Source of the DNA: Amorphophallus konjac
Taxonomy: Eukaryota > Streptophyta > Magnoliopsida > Alismatales > Araceae
Direction: 5' to 3'
Length of the DNA: 64,000 nt
Assembly (NCBI GenBank): GCA_022559845.1
Contig: CM040128.1
Span: 73,285,247 to 73,349,246, forward strand
Of this stretch, positions 11,085 through 23,059 are shown one piece after another. Both the position numbers and the translations under genes were made by a program. The number at the start of each line of letters is the position of its first letter. Positions within the stretch are counted from its first letter, which is position 1. The notes below the pieces were generated by a model. It searched no databases. It saw only the letters and a list, made by a program, of their open reading frames with translations, and was not told where the DNA came from.

Positions 11085-12473
11085 ATGGATTGGACACACA
11101 ACTTAGCTAGGTTTGACCAATTGGCTCATAAATTTGATCAATTTTTAGCCATGGATCAAGACCCCTTTATACCACATAGTCACCATGATAATGATCACAT
11201 GTGGGATAACCCGGCCCATTATGTAGGTGGTTGCCCAAATCCACACTCATTTCTCACCCAAAACAACCCGACCTCTTATGACAGTCCATTTTCGTGGTCG
11301 GCCCAAAATGAGATCCCGTCACCTATGATGGCCCAGTTTCCATCGTTTACCCAGGATCATGTTCCAACCACTCAGTTTGGGGGCCATGATCTACCTTTCA
11401 CCCCGGAGCAAGGCCAATATGATCAACGGTTTTCTCAACCCGATTACGAATCATCTCCAAATACTTATAACTCTAAATGGGAAGATCATTCACCAATCTC
11501 TTGGATGGACCAAGCAAGGCAAACCCAAATGTCTCCAGAACTCTCCACACCTTATCTTGACCCATGTCCACATACCTTGAATTCTGGTTGGAGAGATCGA
11601 CATGATTCTTCTTGGGAGTCTTATCAGGATCAAGGCCAAAGTCCTCAAGAACAAGATTTTCAAAATTGGGCCCCATACCCAAATGATTTTTATGATCAAC
11701 CCTATTATGGAGGGCATCCCATACACTCTCCACCATCTCATTCTCGGACTGAGTGCCCTTCAAACTATTATCCATCACAATCTGACTCTCAGCCCACTTA
11801 TCTATCTCCTCCATACACAGATTTGCATAAGGAGGAGATGTTTGATCAATTGACACGGCTCTTCCAGACTCAACAACAAGCCTTCCAGGAACAACTACAA
11901 AACTTTGAGGCTCATGTGAGTCGGGTTGCTAAAAACATCATAGAAATGGAAGTCGATCCAATGCCCAGCAACTCCACTATAAGTCTTGAGGACCAACTTC
12001 TTGGATTTGATGGATGTGATAACGATAAAAGTCCATATGATCAACCTATGATCCCCCAATCTACCACTCATATCACTATTGATTTTGAGAGAATCATAGA
12101 AGAATCTTATGAGGAGGACTTAAAGGAAGAGCAGCCTAAAATACCTAAATCCAATTCCCCATGTGAAGATGATTATGATGAGTTTGAGGATTATGATGAT
12201 CTTGAGTCGTTGGGGGGAGAAGAAGAGGATGATGATTTGCCAGTCAATGACCAAATTCCATTACTTGCCATTCCTAAATTTGATGAATCCTCTTTTCGAG
12301 TACAAGATGATGAAAATATGAGTGTGGAGAGAGAATTGAGTGTGACCATACGCCAATCTTCTTGGGTAATTGAGGAACCAGGTCCTCCATTTGAAATTCA
12401 CTCTAGCCGGGCATCTCCTGATTTAAGGGATGATCTCGATCTTTTACCCACCCTAACCTTGGTGAATCCATAA
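11085..12473 (+). CDS. Hypothetical protein of the non-autonomous gypsy-type element
   Basis: This open frame of 462 codons occupies the gag position of the element. The first ~250 residues are rich in Pro, Gln, Ser, Tyr, Asp and His, with short DP/HS/SP-containing stretches and no repeat of fixed length. A Gln/Phe-rich segment follows (FQTQQQAFQEQLQNFEAH, about residues 262-279). The C-terminal part is very acidic (EDYDDLE, EEEDDD). I see no CCHC zinc knuckle, protease motif or any RT or integrase motif. That the frame has stayed open suggests it was under selection before the last insertion, perhaps as a gag-related or packaging protein. This is inference; the function is unknown. The ATG at 11085 is the first in the frame and follows an A-rich leader. 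Confidence 0.6.
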   Translation: MDWTHNLARFDQLAHKFDQFLAMDQDPFIPHSHHDNDHMWDNPAHYVGGCPNPHSFLTQNNPTSYDSPFSWSAQNEIPSPMMAQFPSFTQDHVPTTQFGGHDLPFTPEQGQYDQRFSQPDYESSPNTYNSKWEDHSPISWMDQARQTQMSPELSTPYLDPCPHTLNSGWRDRHDSSWESYQDQGQSPQEQDFQNWAPYPNDFYDQPYYGGHPIHSPPSHSRTECPSNYYPSQSDSQPTYLSPPYTDLHKEEMFDQLTRLFQTQQQAFQEQLQNFEAHVSRVAKNIIEMEVDPMPSNSTISLEDQLLGFDGCDNDKSPYDQPMIPQSTTHITIDFERIIEESYEEDLKEEQPKIPKSNSPCEDDYDEFEDYDDLESLGGEEEDDDLPVNDQIPLLAIPKFDESSFRVQDDENMSVERELSVTIRQSSWVIEEPGPPFEIHSSRASPDLRDDLDLLPTLTLVNP

Positions 12474-12535
12474 TCATTCCAAATATTCTGCAACTCACCA
12501 ACTAGTTAGATCCATATGAGCCTTCTGAGAATTCT

Positions 12536-12976
12536 TGTGTTGAGGAGCGCACTGATTTCATACATAATCCTCCTTATCTCCTTGACACTGGCCATGTGGT
12601 AGATTCCCCAAAAATCTATAACACCCTTATCCTCTCTCACCTAAACAATACGCAAGTACATCTTAAAAGTGAGGATGAAGGAGAAAAGTTGAGAGAAATT
12701 AAGGTCCGCATTGATGTGTTTAATACTTATAAGGACCTTAAACATACATAGGAATATTTTGTAATTGAAGCTATGATAATTCCTCTACCATTCTCTGACC
12801 GAGGGGGTCCATCCAAATTTCTAGACCCACCTTGGCATGCTTCTAACCCACATGCATCGAGGCATAATCTTTTCCTCCAATGGTACACGGGTTGGAATTT
12901 ATCGGAGGATAAGATCATTTGGTGGCTCATTCTGAATGCCACCCGTTGGTTAGTGAACCGTAATATGTCTGGCTGA
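12536..12976 (+). pseudogene. Degenerate second coding segment of the gypsy-type element
   Basis: In another frame a protein-like segment starts around CVEERTDFIHNPPYLLD and is interrupted by a TAG at 12748-12750. It continues through a segment including IPLPFSDRGGPSKFLDPPWH to the TGA at 12974-12976, just before the conserved GGGAGGCAACCC box. It probably belonged to the same protein as the ORF upstream, with frame changes between them. I cannot name a domain. Confidence 0.45.
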
Positions 12977-14259
12977 AGACATTAAACTAAGCGCTTCTTG
13001 GGAGGCAACCCAAAATTTTTGTGATTTCTGTGTGAGAATAAATAGCTTTTTGGGAGACAACCAAGTTTTTATTATGGTTTTGTGTTTTTATTTTGCAGGT
13101 TTGAATAAATGATAAGTTGGGGGAAGAGAGCTGATTGCTTCCTCTGTTTCTCCGATTTTTAAAACCAAGAACTGCCTCTCAAACACCACGGCCGTCAAAG
13201 TACACATCAGGTTGTCCCGTTCTTTCCCAAACATATCATATCTACATTGTTCTATTGTTCCATATTATTCATGCCATTGAGGACAATGTCATTTAAGTTG
13301 GGGGGAAGGAAATCATGTTGCACATGTATTCATATACAACCTCATTTTTTTTTCAACCCATTTTGAGTTTCATGATTCATGCTTCCATTGAAAGTAATTC
13401 TGGAATGGAAATGACTAGGGAAAAGGATGATGGAAAATTTATTTTAGCCATGGAAAATTGATTTAAGAATCTCTTTAAAGTTCATGTGCACTTTAGAAAA
13501 TACAATTACGTTGCACGCTAATGAAACAAGTAGGACAAGCCTTCTGCTATTTTGAATATGTTGTCTGATATTCAGCACTTCTTAAGGAAGAGATCTTTTA
13601 TTTATAAGCTTTCTGCCATGCTATCTATCAAAAATTAGTGCGAACGCACAAGTGACAAAAGTATGAGAAAAACACCATGAAAAATACTCCGATTCTGAGT
13701 AATCGAGCCTACTTCACCTAAGACGTGTTGAGGTTCGCGTCAAAAGGAAAAGGGAACTTGGATCTGTGTAACCGGGTCTACTTCACCTAAGACATGTTGA
13801 GGTTCGCATAAAACAGTGAAGGGTAGTGCAGCATCATGTGTGTATAGAAAAAAAAAGAAAAGTAGAAAGAAAAAAAAAGAAAAGAATACAAAAGATCCCA
13901 AAAGGGACAAAGTAATAAGGCAGACAAAAAAGTCTAGTATGCTGAACGCTCTAATTAAGAAGTGCAGAATTGAAAGGTATTTGTTCGGAATAGCAACTGG
14001 AGGACGCAATTGTCTATACTGTGAATTTAGTATTACACATGAACAAGTGCTACTGAATTTTGATTAGAATTCTTGATCATGTACCTGAATTTCCTACATA
14101 AGGCTAATATGTGATAATGATTCCAGATTCCTAATCTTTAGTTGACTCTATGAAAGATGATCTAGAAATAAGGCATGAACTTTGTAAACTCTTGTTAGTC
14201 CTTACATTTTGAGATTATTCGCATTGCTAAGGGACTAGCAATAAGTAAGTTGGGGGGTG
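12977..14259 (+). other. 3' noncoding region and polypurine tract of the gypsy-type element
   Basis: The region contains the box GGGAGGCAACCC (about 12999-13010), a second related copy (GGGAGACAACC, about 13051), AAGTTGGGGGGAAGG at about 13296, and the terminal polypurine tract AAGTTGGGGGGTG abutting the 3' LTR at 14260. The A-rich stretch near 13847-13920 gives chance ORFs only. Confidence 0.7.
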
Positions 14260-16155
14260 TGATAAGTGTGTATTTTCCATCTTAATTTATGTTATTTACA
14301 TTATTTATGGGTTTTAATAATAATAAATATGCACTTATCACATTTACTTTTAATTTAGAGTAAAATAATTAATTTTCTGGAATTAAATGATTTTAAGAAA
14401 GATATTTCCTTATTTAACAAGCATTCAAAACAATAAAAATAAGAAAAATAAGAAAATATAATGTATGTTGAAATGGGCCAAAAGCCCAAAAATTTGTTCA
14501 ATAAGAATAAAAATAATAAAAGAAAAAAAAATAAATTTATTTGATATTTTTTAGGCCTTAATAAGCTATATACATAATATATACCTATATACCTATATAT
14601 ATATATATATATATATATTATAAAAATAAAATAAAAAATATAATTTTGGACCTGTTCCAAAATGAAAAGAAAATAAAAAGAAAAAAACAATAAATTTATT
14701 AGATATTTTTTAAGATTTTTATGAGCTATATACATCACATATAACTATATATGTAATATATATATATATATAATATATGCAGGTGGCGCACGCGGCGGCA
14801 CGCGGGCGGCCGGCGCACGGAGTCACGCGGGCGGGCGCACAGACGCGCAGAAGAAGGCGCGTGTCGATCGGGCGCAAAGCGCCACGCGGCCGACACGCGG
14901 CGGCCAGGCGGGCGGGCGGCACACACGCGGCCCACGCGGGCCGCGTCTCACGCGATGTCGGTCGGGCTGCGCGACGCGCCGGAGGAGAGAGAAAGAGAGA
15001 AAGAGAGAGAGAAAAGGGCTAGAAAAATACCAGAAAAATTGGAAAAAATCAGAAAAAAATAGCAAAGTGTGAAGCACATGCTTGCACATAATTTGGAGTC
15101 AACAAATATAGCAATTGGGTGTTCACATTGGCAAGAGTATTTACATTTCCTAAGGTGTTATATGTTACCCTATATAAAGGGGTTCATTTGTAATGGAAAG
15201 GGGTGATTAGGAGATTAAGAAGAGAGAGATAGCAAGGAGTAGGAAGCTATGGATTGCTAAAATTTGTAAGTGTTCTTCAAGTTTTTACTTTGTGGCTTTG
15301 GTAGGAATAGATTTTGAGAGCTTTTATGTTTAAGTGTTGAAGTTTGTGTTATGTTTGTATTGAAGAATTTCATTGTACTCTTAGCCATTTTAACTTTTCA
15401 TAATCAATTTACAAGCTTGTGTGATCTTCATTTCAATTTGTTGTCTTCATAAAAGTTGTTCATCTGTAAGTGTTATTCAATTGTTCTTTTCATCATTTCC
15501 TTTAATTCCTTCCAGTTTAAAAGTTATTGTCCATTTTCTTAAGTGATGTCCTGTGTATTTACTGTTCATCCGAAGTGATAGTCTCCACCAATTTTTTATT
15601 TTGAAGCCTTTACAGTCATAATTTTACTCTGTGTTCTTCATGAAAGTTGTTCTTATCTTGTAGATCTAGATTGTTGATGTTTACAACTTTTTCAAATTCT
15701 TCTTTGTTTGAGCTCTAGAATTAATTTTTCACGGATCTATTTTTCTGTCAGTTACTGTTCACCAGCAGCGATAGATCTTGATATTTTAAGTTTTTCATTG
15801 TCTTCCTTTCGTTTTCTGTTTCTGTGTTCTTCATAAAACTTCTTCATCTTTCAATTCTCTATAACTTTCATGTATTCCACTTTTTCTAGTTCCCTCTAGA
15901 TTTTAAGTTATTCTATTTCTTCCAAACCCCTATTTTCAATAGAATTCTGTTTTGTTTTCAATTTCTAAGGCGGTCTAAAGTCAATTCTCTTGATCTTTAA
16001 ATCTTAACAATTCAAGGTTTTCAATCTTCAAATCTACTTCTCCCTGTGGATTCGACTCGGTCTCACCACTTAACTATTCCATTTATTTAATTTGTGGGCC
16101 GGATATTTAAATTTGGTAGTGGGACGTATTAACGACGTGCGTTTTCCGCGCATCA
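14260..16155 (+). repeat. 3' LTR of the gypsy-type element
   Basis: 1896 bp, same start and end as the 5' LTR. Its GC island lies at about 14780-14990 and its TATA box at about 15170-15179. It is followed directly by the GATCT target duplication. Confidence 0.94.
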
Positions 16156-16163
16156 GATCTCAT

Positions 16164-17397
16164 GGAGTGTTTGATTGTACTTTTTTAAAATCTTTTTTCT
16201 TTCAAAATTAAAATTAAGAAAGAAGAGGACACTTAAACCCGTTTGGTAAGATCTATCCTATTTTTTAGGGAGGAATCTCACCATGTATAAATCTTCCTAA
16301 AAAATAAAGTCTCTAGTAATTTTTTTTTGAAAATCTCCCGCGACGTCTCGGCACTTCCCCCCTCCCATGCACTACCCCTCTCCCCCTCCCCTCCCCTGCG
16401 GCCCCCCTCCCCCGTAGCTCCCCCGTGGCCGGCGACCCCCCTCCCCTCCCCTGCGTCCCCCTCCCCCGCGCCCCCCTCTCCCTCCCCGCAGTCGGCGACC
16501 CCCCTCCCCCGCGACCTGTGGCCCTCTCCTTCCTCTCCTCGCCGCTCTCTCGACGCTCCCTCCCTCTCCCCGGCGGCATGCTCCCTCCCTCTCCCTCTCT
16601 CTCCTCATGCTCGATCCCTCCCTCTCTTTCTCTCTCTCCCTCCCTCCCTCCCTCACGACTGCTCCTGTTGCTCAGCCCCCAGCCGCGGCCGTCGGCCTCG
16701 CCGAAGCCAAGCTACTGCCGCTGCTGGCCGAAGTGCCTGTCGTCGCGGATCGCCCGTTCGCCCCTTGAGCTACGGCTGCTACTGGCCGAAGTGCCGTCGT
16801 CGCGGATCGCCCGTTTGCCCTCGGAGCTGCTGCTACAGTGCTCCCCGTTCGCCCCCGTCGCGGATGGCCACGATCCTCTGCAAGTCGTCGTTGCCTGCCC
16901 CGCCACCGCGTCTGGCCTCGCCGGCACCGCAGTGCCTCCCCACCACAGTCGTGATCCACCCCGTCAGCTCCGCACACCTCGTCGAGCTCTGCCTCTCCCC
17001 ATGGCCGGCACCGCTGTCGTCGTGCTAGACCCTCCCTCGCCGTGGTCAGCTCCCGCCACGGTCGCCCTCGACCCTGGCTCTCCCCTACCGTCGCCGGTCG
17101 TTGGGGAGAAAGGGAAGGGGAAAGGGAGAGATCGTGAGAGAGGGAGAGAGGGAGTGAGAGATCGGAGAGAGGAAGGAGGAGGAAGAAGGAGTAGGGCACG
17201 TGAGCTCTACTTAAAAAATTACGATACAGAGGTCTCGCCGGTGGCATACCAAACATGTCTGTATAAATTTTAAAAATTGTGTTAGTCTTGCCAATCATGG
17301 TACACCATTTTTAAAAATTGAGTTAAAAATTTACATAGACTAATTTTTTAGAGAGAAATAACTTTGAAAAAAAAGTGTTCCCAAACATCCTATTAAT
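16164..17397. mobile_element. GC-rich element with imperfect inverted-repeat ends (unclassified)
   Basis: The left end reads GGAGTGTTTGATTGTACTTTTTT. The reverse complement of the right end reads GGATGTTTGGGAACACTTTTTTTT. Further in, CCCGTTTGGTAAG and CATGTTTGGTATG also correspond. Between them is a C/T-rich then GC-rich core (about 16340-17190) giving open frames of 233 and 282 codons on the plus strand, full of Pro, Ser, Leu and Arg. No family is recognisable and the frames look compositional. The element may be a DNA transposon carrying captured sequence. No clear target duplication was found. Confidence 0.4.
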
Positions 17398-19103
17398 TTT
17401 TATTTTTCAACTCCTTATTACAAGTTATTTAGAAATTAATGTCGCCATCCTAATATTTATTAATTATGATCTCTAGCAATGATATATTTACTTGATAAAC
17501 ACATTTTTGGAGACTTTTTTCTATATTATTTCTAAACTTTTGAGGTATTTTGTTTGTGAAATAGCTTGAAAATTGTGTGGGACTGTAAATGAATATTCAA
17601 TTTAGAAGAGGCAGTCCTTCACTATGATAGATAATTACCGCAGGAAGTGAAAACTAAAACTTCAAAAATATCTTTACGTTGACATTAGAAACAACCATAT
17701 ATATGTTGCTTCTTACGTACCGTTGCTGCGATGCTTTCTCATGGTGGTTTTTTTATGCTTATATTCATTTAACTTTATACTACTCTAATATATTTATTTT
17801 TATAATTTTTCTTTAACGTCCAATTGCACTGCATTTTCACCGCTCTTAGAAAAGTTGCTTTACCATTAAAAAAGCTTAATTTTTTCCTATTTTCCGAAGC
17901 CCCTTGGTCGTTTTTTCTCTCTCCCTATTTTCAAGATGATTACTTTGAAGCAGAACATAAGGCCTCGTACGTGCATGAATTGTCACTAATTAGTCTCTCC
18001 GACTCTTTACATTTACTTTATTCATTTATCTTCGTGATTTTGTTCGTTGCAATAAAAGTTCAACCCAACAGTGTTAGGACTATATATTAGACGTATTGGC
18101 CATTTAGGTTGACCTCGTATTGGCCATGTCCGATAATTATTCGTTTAAAATTTTAATTGAATTTTAATTTGTATTCATATTCGTTTAATCATATAATTAT
18201 TCGAATAAAATATCTTAGGATAATTTGATCGGATATCAGATATCTGATCATTAATCGGATACGAATTCGAATATTGAGATATCCGTGTCGGATATTATCT
18301 AACTAAATATAAATCTTTAGATAAATATATCTAAAGATAGACATATTCTATATATAATTAACTCAAATCTTAATATGTTGTTTGATCGTTCTTTTTTACT
18401 TTTTTTTGTCTCAAAATATAATTTAAAAATAAGAACTCCACTTACACCTATTTGATAAGTTATCTCCTATTTTTCAAGATGAAGTATAATCTTTTGATAA
18501 TATCTCCCAAAATAAAAATGACTTTCAATCTTTCTTTTTTTTGAGAAAATAACTTATGACGCTCCCACACGGCTCATATGATTCACCTCTACGTAGACCT
18601 AGCATTTATCCGTTTAAAATTCGAACCGAATTCGAATACGTATTAATTAGATAATTATCTGAATAAAATATCTGACGGATAATTTGATCATTAATTAGAT
18701 AATTTGATTATTAATCGAATTTGAATTCATATATCACACTATCCGCTCCGTATCTAAATCATTTATAGGTCTAATATTCATCGATTTTTTACATATTCAC
18801 ATGTAAATGTTTTAACCAGCTTTGATAAGAAGCGCATTAACTAATCGAACAAGTGAATTTCCATTGTTTTGTTCAAACAGTATATTTGAGAGGGAGAGGT
18901 TGCATACGCCATTCAAGTGAGAGGGGTTGAATGGTGTACTCGTCCCTACTAACTCGGGCCCCAAATTCACAGCAAGGACAACGTAAAAATTACCAGCTTA
19001 TGATTTGGATTTTCTTGAGAAACTCATCTGACGAAATCCGTAGGTAAAATCCCATCTAATATGCAAAAAAAGAAGTTGGAGTTTAAAAAGAAAGAAAAAA
19101 CAA
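17398..19103. other. AT-rich intergenic DNA with diverged repeats
   Basis: No gene was recognised. A segment at about 18379-18560 resembles the left end of the element at 16164 (TTGTTTGATCGT, CTCCTATTTTTCAAG, long T runs). Two related segments rich in GATATCCG/GAATTCGAAT words lie at about 18130-18310 and 18595-18790. They look like two diverged copies of one dispersed repeat. Confidence 0.45.
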
Positions 19104-19348
19104 GGGTAATACTTTCTGCACCGCATGCGGTGTAAAAACGCCACCACAATGTGCAACACCCGTATGCGATTGGTCCAAGTAGGCATCCCACGATGGTGTG
19201 ACATGAAAACATTAATTGAAGTCAAGTCATTTGCAGGGCCTCAATTTTCACCTACCAAAAATACCCTTTACACATTCTTCTTTCCCTCCATTCCCACGAT
19301 GAGCTTCGTAGAGAAATGAGGTGTGACATGAAAGCATTGGCGAACGAA
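19104..19348 (+). repeat. Left terminal inverted repeat of the MULE
   Basis: It aligns with the reverse complement of 61495-61730 with scattered mismatches and small gaps. Long identical blocks include GATTGGTCCAAGTAG, ATCCCACGATGGTGTGACA and CCTCAATTTTCACCTACC. It probably contains the promoter of the transposase gene. Confidence 0.92.
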
Positions 19349-20444
19349 TCGAGACGTGGAGACAGAATTAATGGCATTGCACATTTGCATTAAATAGTGA
19401 CATTCCCGCGCAAGTCTCACTCTTTGGTATACCGAAAATACCCTTCTGTGATGGATAAATTAAGGCCTTCATTTTATTGCTACCGTGGGCTTCATTTTCT
19501 CCGCATGCGGTGCAAGGATGGAGGTCTGATCAGGAGAAGAAACAGGACTCGGCGGAGCGACTGAGGTTCTGTGGAGAAAAAACGATAACTGCTGCAGTAT
19601 TTTCTCCAATACTTTCATGTTTACCTTTTTCCTAAGTAAATGTGTAACTGAAACTGGAGGAAACATATTCAACGTAAAATATATTGCAGCAGTATTTATG
19701 GCAGAGGGTAGGCTGTTATGCTAAAGAATAAATAGATGGAGTATTTGTTGTTACACATTAAATATGAAGCTCCAATTAAGATAACATATCTCATCAACTG
19801 GAGCTATCTCATTATTAGGCATGATATGTTATTCTTGTACATTATAGTTCACAAATATACACCATGTTTCATTGATATAGTCCTGAATAATATGTCATTC
19901 TTGCACATTATATGTCACTCTTGTATTGTAAATTCCATTCTTATACATTAAATTGAATAACCATGCAAATGATTTCATTGATACGCATCATGATTCATAA
20001 CTGAGCAATATATTTTATTCGTCTGCATTTTATTTCATTGCTAGCTAGTACATTATATCCCTTAACTGTACAAAATATTTCATTAATATAGTGCACCGAT
20101 AATTCCTATACACCATATTTCATTGATATAGTCCTGAATAATATGTCATTCTTGCACATTATATGTCACTCTTGTATTGTAAATTTCATTCTTATACATT
20201 ATATCGAATAACTGTGCAAATGATTTCATTGATACACATCATGATTCATAACTGAGCAATATATTTTATTCGTGTGCATTTTATTTCATTGCTAGTACAT
20301 TATATCCCTTAACTGTACAAAATATTTCATTGATATAGTGCACCGATAATTCCTTAATTATGTATTAAATTCTTGTATAGTATATTTCATTCCTATTACA
20401 GTGGATTTCATATATAAACAACATATTTTATTATTACGGATGCG
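19349..20444 (+). other. MULE subterminal region with a 251-bp tandem duplication
   Basis: No gene. A segment beginning ATACACCATGTTTCATTGAT at 19857 recurs at 20108 with few changes, so about 19857-20358 is two copies of a 251-bp unit. The units are rich in TTTCATT and CATTATAT words. The transposase reading frame follows directly. Confidence 0.75.
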
Positions 20445-22990
20445 ATGGAGAAGCCTACACCTTTCGTTTACATCAATGAATGTGAAATTTTAAATACACC
20501 GACGAAAAATGTTGAGAAGCCTGCACTTTCTGTGTTCCCACCAGAAATTGGAATGGAATTTGATACATGGGAAGATGTCCACAAATTTTACAATGCATAT
20601 GTAAAATCAATTGGATTTGGCATCACTACATTATGCAGTTGGAGCTACAAAGGAATACCTAATTTCAAGCATTTAGGTTGTTGGAAATCTGGGATGTCAA
20701 GGAGAAATCCTAACAGTGAGCGCCCAAGAGACTCTCCAAAAGTGGGTTACTCTGCATCAATAAAGGCAATACTTCTCACAAAGAAAGGGAAATGGACAAT
20801 AGCAGATGCAGTCATTGAGCATAACCATGACCTAAATCCACTGTCGGTGACATACCTTACGTCACATAGAAAAATATGTATGCCGGAAAAGGTAGAAATT
20901 AAGAACATGCGTACGGTAGGAATCCCAACATCTCAGATAGTGTCTGCACTTGTTAGAAGAAAAGGTGGAATTCAATAGCTTGACTTTACAGAGAAAGATT
21001 GTATAAATTTCATAACCCGAGAGCATCAGACGCAACTAAAAAAAGGACATGCACAAAAATTACATAACCATTTTGTCAAACAACAAATGAGTAGTCCAAC
21101 ATTCTTCTACATGATGGATTTGAATAATGATGGACATCTAAGACATGTTTTTTGGGTGGATGAAAGGTCAAGACTAGCTTGTTCATATTTTAGTGATGTC
21201 ATATCTTTTGATACTACTTACTTGACAAACACGTATGAGATGCCATTTGCTCCATTCGTTGGAGTTAATCATCATGGTCAGTCAACTCTACTTGGTTGTG
21301 CACTGCTTTCCAATGAGAAGACGGAATCATTTGTTTGGGTATTTAATTGTTGGTTAAAGGTAAATGGTGGAAAGTAACCGACAACGATTATTACAGATCA
21401 AGACAAATCCATTGAAGCAGCAGTGAGGGAGGTCTTTCCTAATGCTAGGCATCGATTTTGTTTATGGTATATATTGAAAAAAATACCAGAGAAGATTAGA
21501 CATATATGTGTAGCAAATAAAGGTTTTATGGAGGACTTCGATACCTGCATCTATGATTCAATTTCTGTGCACGAGTTTGAAGAGAAGTAGGAAGGGTTAT
21601 TGTGCAAGTATGAAGTATGTAGAGAGAAAGAATGGTTGAATCAGTTATGCGAATGTCGTGTCAAATGGGTACCATTATTCCTGAAGGAGACATTTTTCGC
21701 AGGTAAAACATGTTCAACTGGACTGATAGACTTTGCATTATAATGATACATTTTACATTGCTAGAATACACTTTGTCATAGATTGAAGCATAATGCACTG
21801 AAATGCATTGCGTTGGAATAGAGGATAGTACACTGTAATATTTTTATTTAATCTTAATAAGTTGGTTTCATATTTTTTTGCCAGGAATGCCAACTTCTCA
21901 GCAAAGTGAGAGCATTGATCACCTCTTTGATGGATATGTTCATGCAAAGATCACTTTGTCTAAGTTTTTTGAAAAGTTTGAACTTGCATTAGAGAGTAGA
22001 TATGATGCTGAGAATGAAGCAAATGTTAAAAGTATAGAGACAATAGCATACTTGAAGACATCTTCACCCTTAGAGAAGCAGACAACCAATAAATACACAA
22101 GGGCCATTTTCAAAAAATTCCAAACAGAATTGGTAGAGACTGCATCATGTCACCCAAAGGTAATTCACCATGAAGGTTCAAACACCACATTCAAGGTAAA
22201 ATCTTATGAACAGATTAAAATCAAACGAGTTAGAGCTGACATTGTTAAGGATTTAGTGAAACAATATATAGTGTATTATGATGTAGTTGGTGATGTTGTT
22301 TCATGTACTTGTCGATCCTTTGAATTTAAAGGATACTTGTGTAGGCATGTACTAGTGGGACTTCAATACTGTGGAATTTTTTAAATTCCTGAGAGATATA
22401 TTCTAAAGCGATGGACAAAGAAGATGCGCCAGCATCACATGCTAGATGAATTTAACAAGCCAAGCGATGGCAAAGATTCAAGGGAATATCGGTATACAAA
22501 TTTGTGTTACCGGTTGATAAAAGTTACTAAGGTTGGATCAGTGTCAGAAGAAGCATATGAACTCATATTAACAGAGCTGTCAAACCTAATGTCTACATTA
22601 ATGGATGCAAACACTTCTCATATGCAATCAAAAATGATGAAAGATGTTGGTCCTTCAGGTGCAATGAAAGACCCTCGATGTACCAACTTAGAATTGATTG
22701 TGAAAGATCCATCAATTATTGCAAGGAAAGGAAGGAAGAGAGAAAAAAGAATACAAAGTACAATTGAAAAGTGTCGAAGAAAATGTAAAAGAGCAAAGAA
22801 ATGTAAAGCATGTGACAATGATGATGGGACGTGCATTCCTAGCTGTAAATTAAAGTCCAATGTTATTGTCAATGTCGATGTTTTAGGAGTAAATAATCTC
22901 GATCATACTTTTCCTGTGCAAGTATGGATTACAGAACAATCTGCTATGATGATTGCTGGTACAGGCACACTATGCAGCAATGTTATGTAG
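20445..22990 (+). pseudogene. FAR1/FHY3-type Mutator transposase, inactivated
   Basis: The transposase would cut and paste the element by binding its ends. In order: a FAR1 DNA-binding domain (FDTWEDVHKFYNAYVKSIGFG, closing with EHNHDLNP), the MULE catalytic domain (VISFDTTYLTN with the first Asp; TIITDQDKSIEAA with the second), an intron, and a SWIM zinc finger (CTCRSFEFKGYLCRH, about 22306-22350). A basic, Cys-containing C-terminal tail ends at 22990. The intron is 21703-21884 (GTAAAA...TTGCCAG). It joins FFAG to MPTSQQSES, the usual FAR1 junction. In-frame stops occur at 20976 (TAG), 21375 (TAA), 21588 (TAG) and 22382 (TAA). The frame is otherwise intact, so these look like point mutations of CAA or TGG codons in a silenced copy. 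Confidence 0.9.
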
Positions 22991-23059
22991 CGACTTTGGT
23001 TGGATTATATAGGAGTACAACATATGTAGACTTTGTAAGATGGTATGTAGACTTTCTTT

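Larger units (their letters stand above)
8499..16155 (+). mobile_element. Complete non-autonomous Ty3/gypsy-type LTR retrotransposon
   Basis: Two direct repeats of about 1.9 kb (8499-10391 and 14260-16155) flank a 3868-bp internal region. Both begin TGATAAGTGTG and end CGCGCATCA. The flanking pentamers are identical: GATCT at 8494-8498 and at 16156-16160. The primer-binding site matches the 3' end of tRNA-Asp. The box GCTTCTTGGGAGGCAACCC (about 12993) and repeated AAGTTGGGGGG motifs are known from Tat/Athila/Retand-type plant gypsy elements. No protease, RT, RNase H or integrase is present, so the copy depended on another element. The LTRs differ by several substitutions per 100 bp in the first part, so this is not a very recent insertion. 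Confidence 0.95.

Noticed and set aside
16327..17298. Plus-strand ORFs of 233 and 282 codons and a 208-codon minus-strand ORF
   Set aside because: All frames are open because the sequence is C/T- and GC-rich; no recognisable protein. Kept only as part of the inverted-repeat element.
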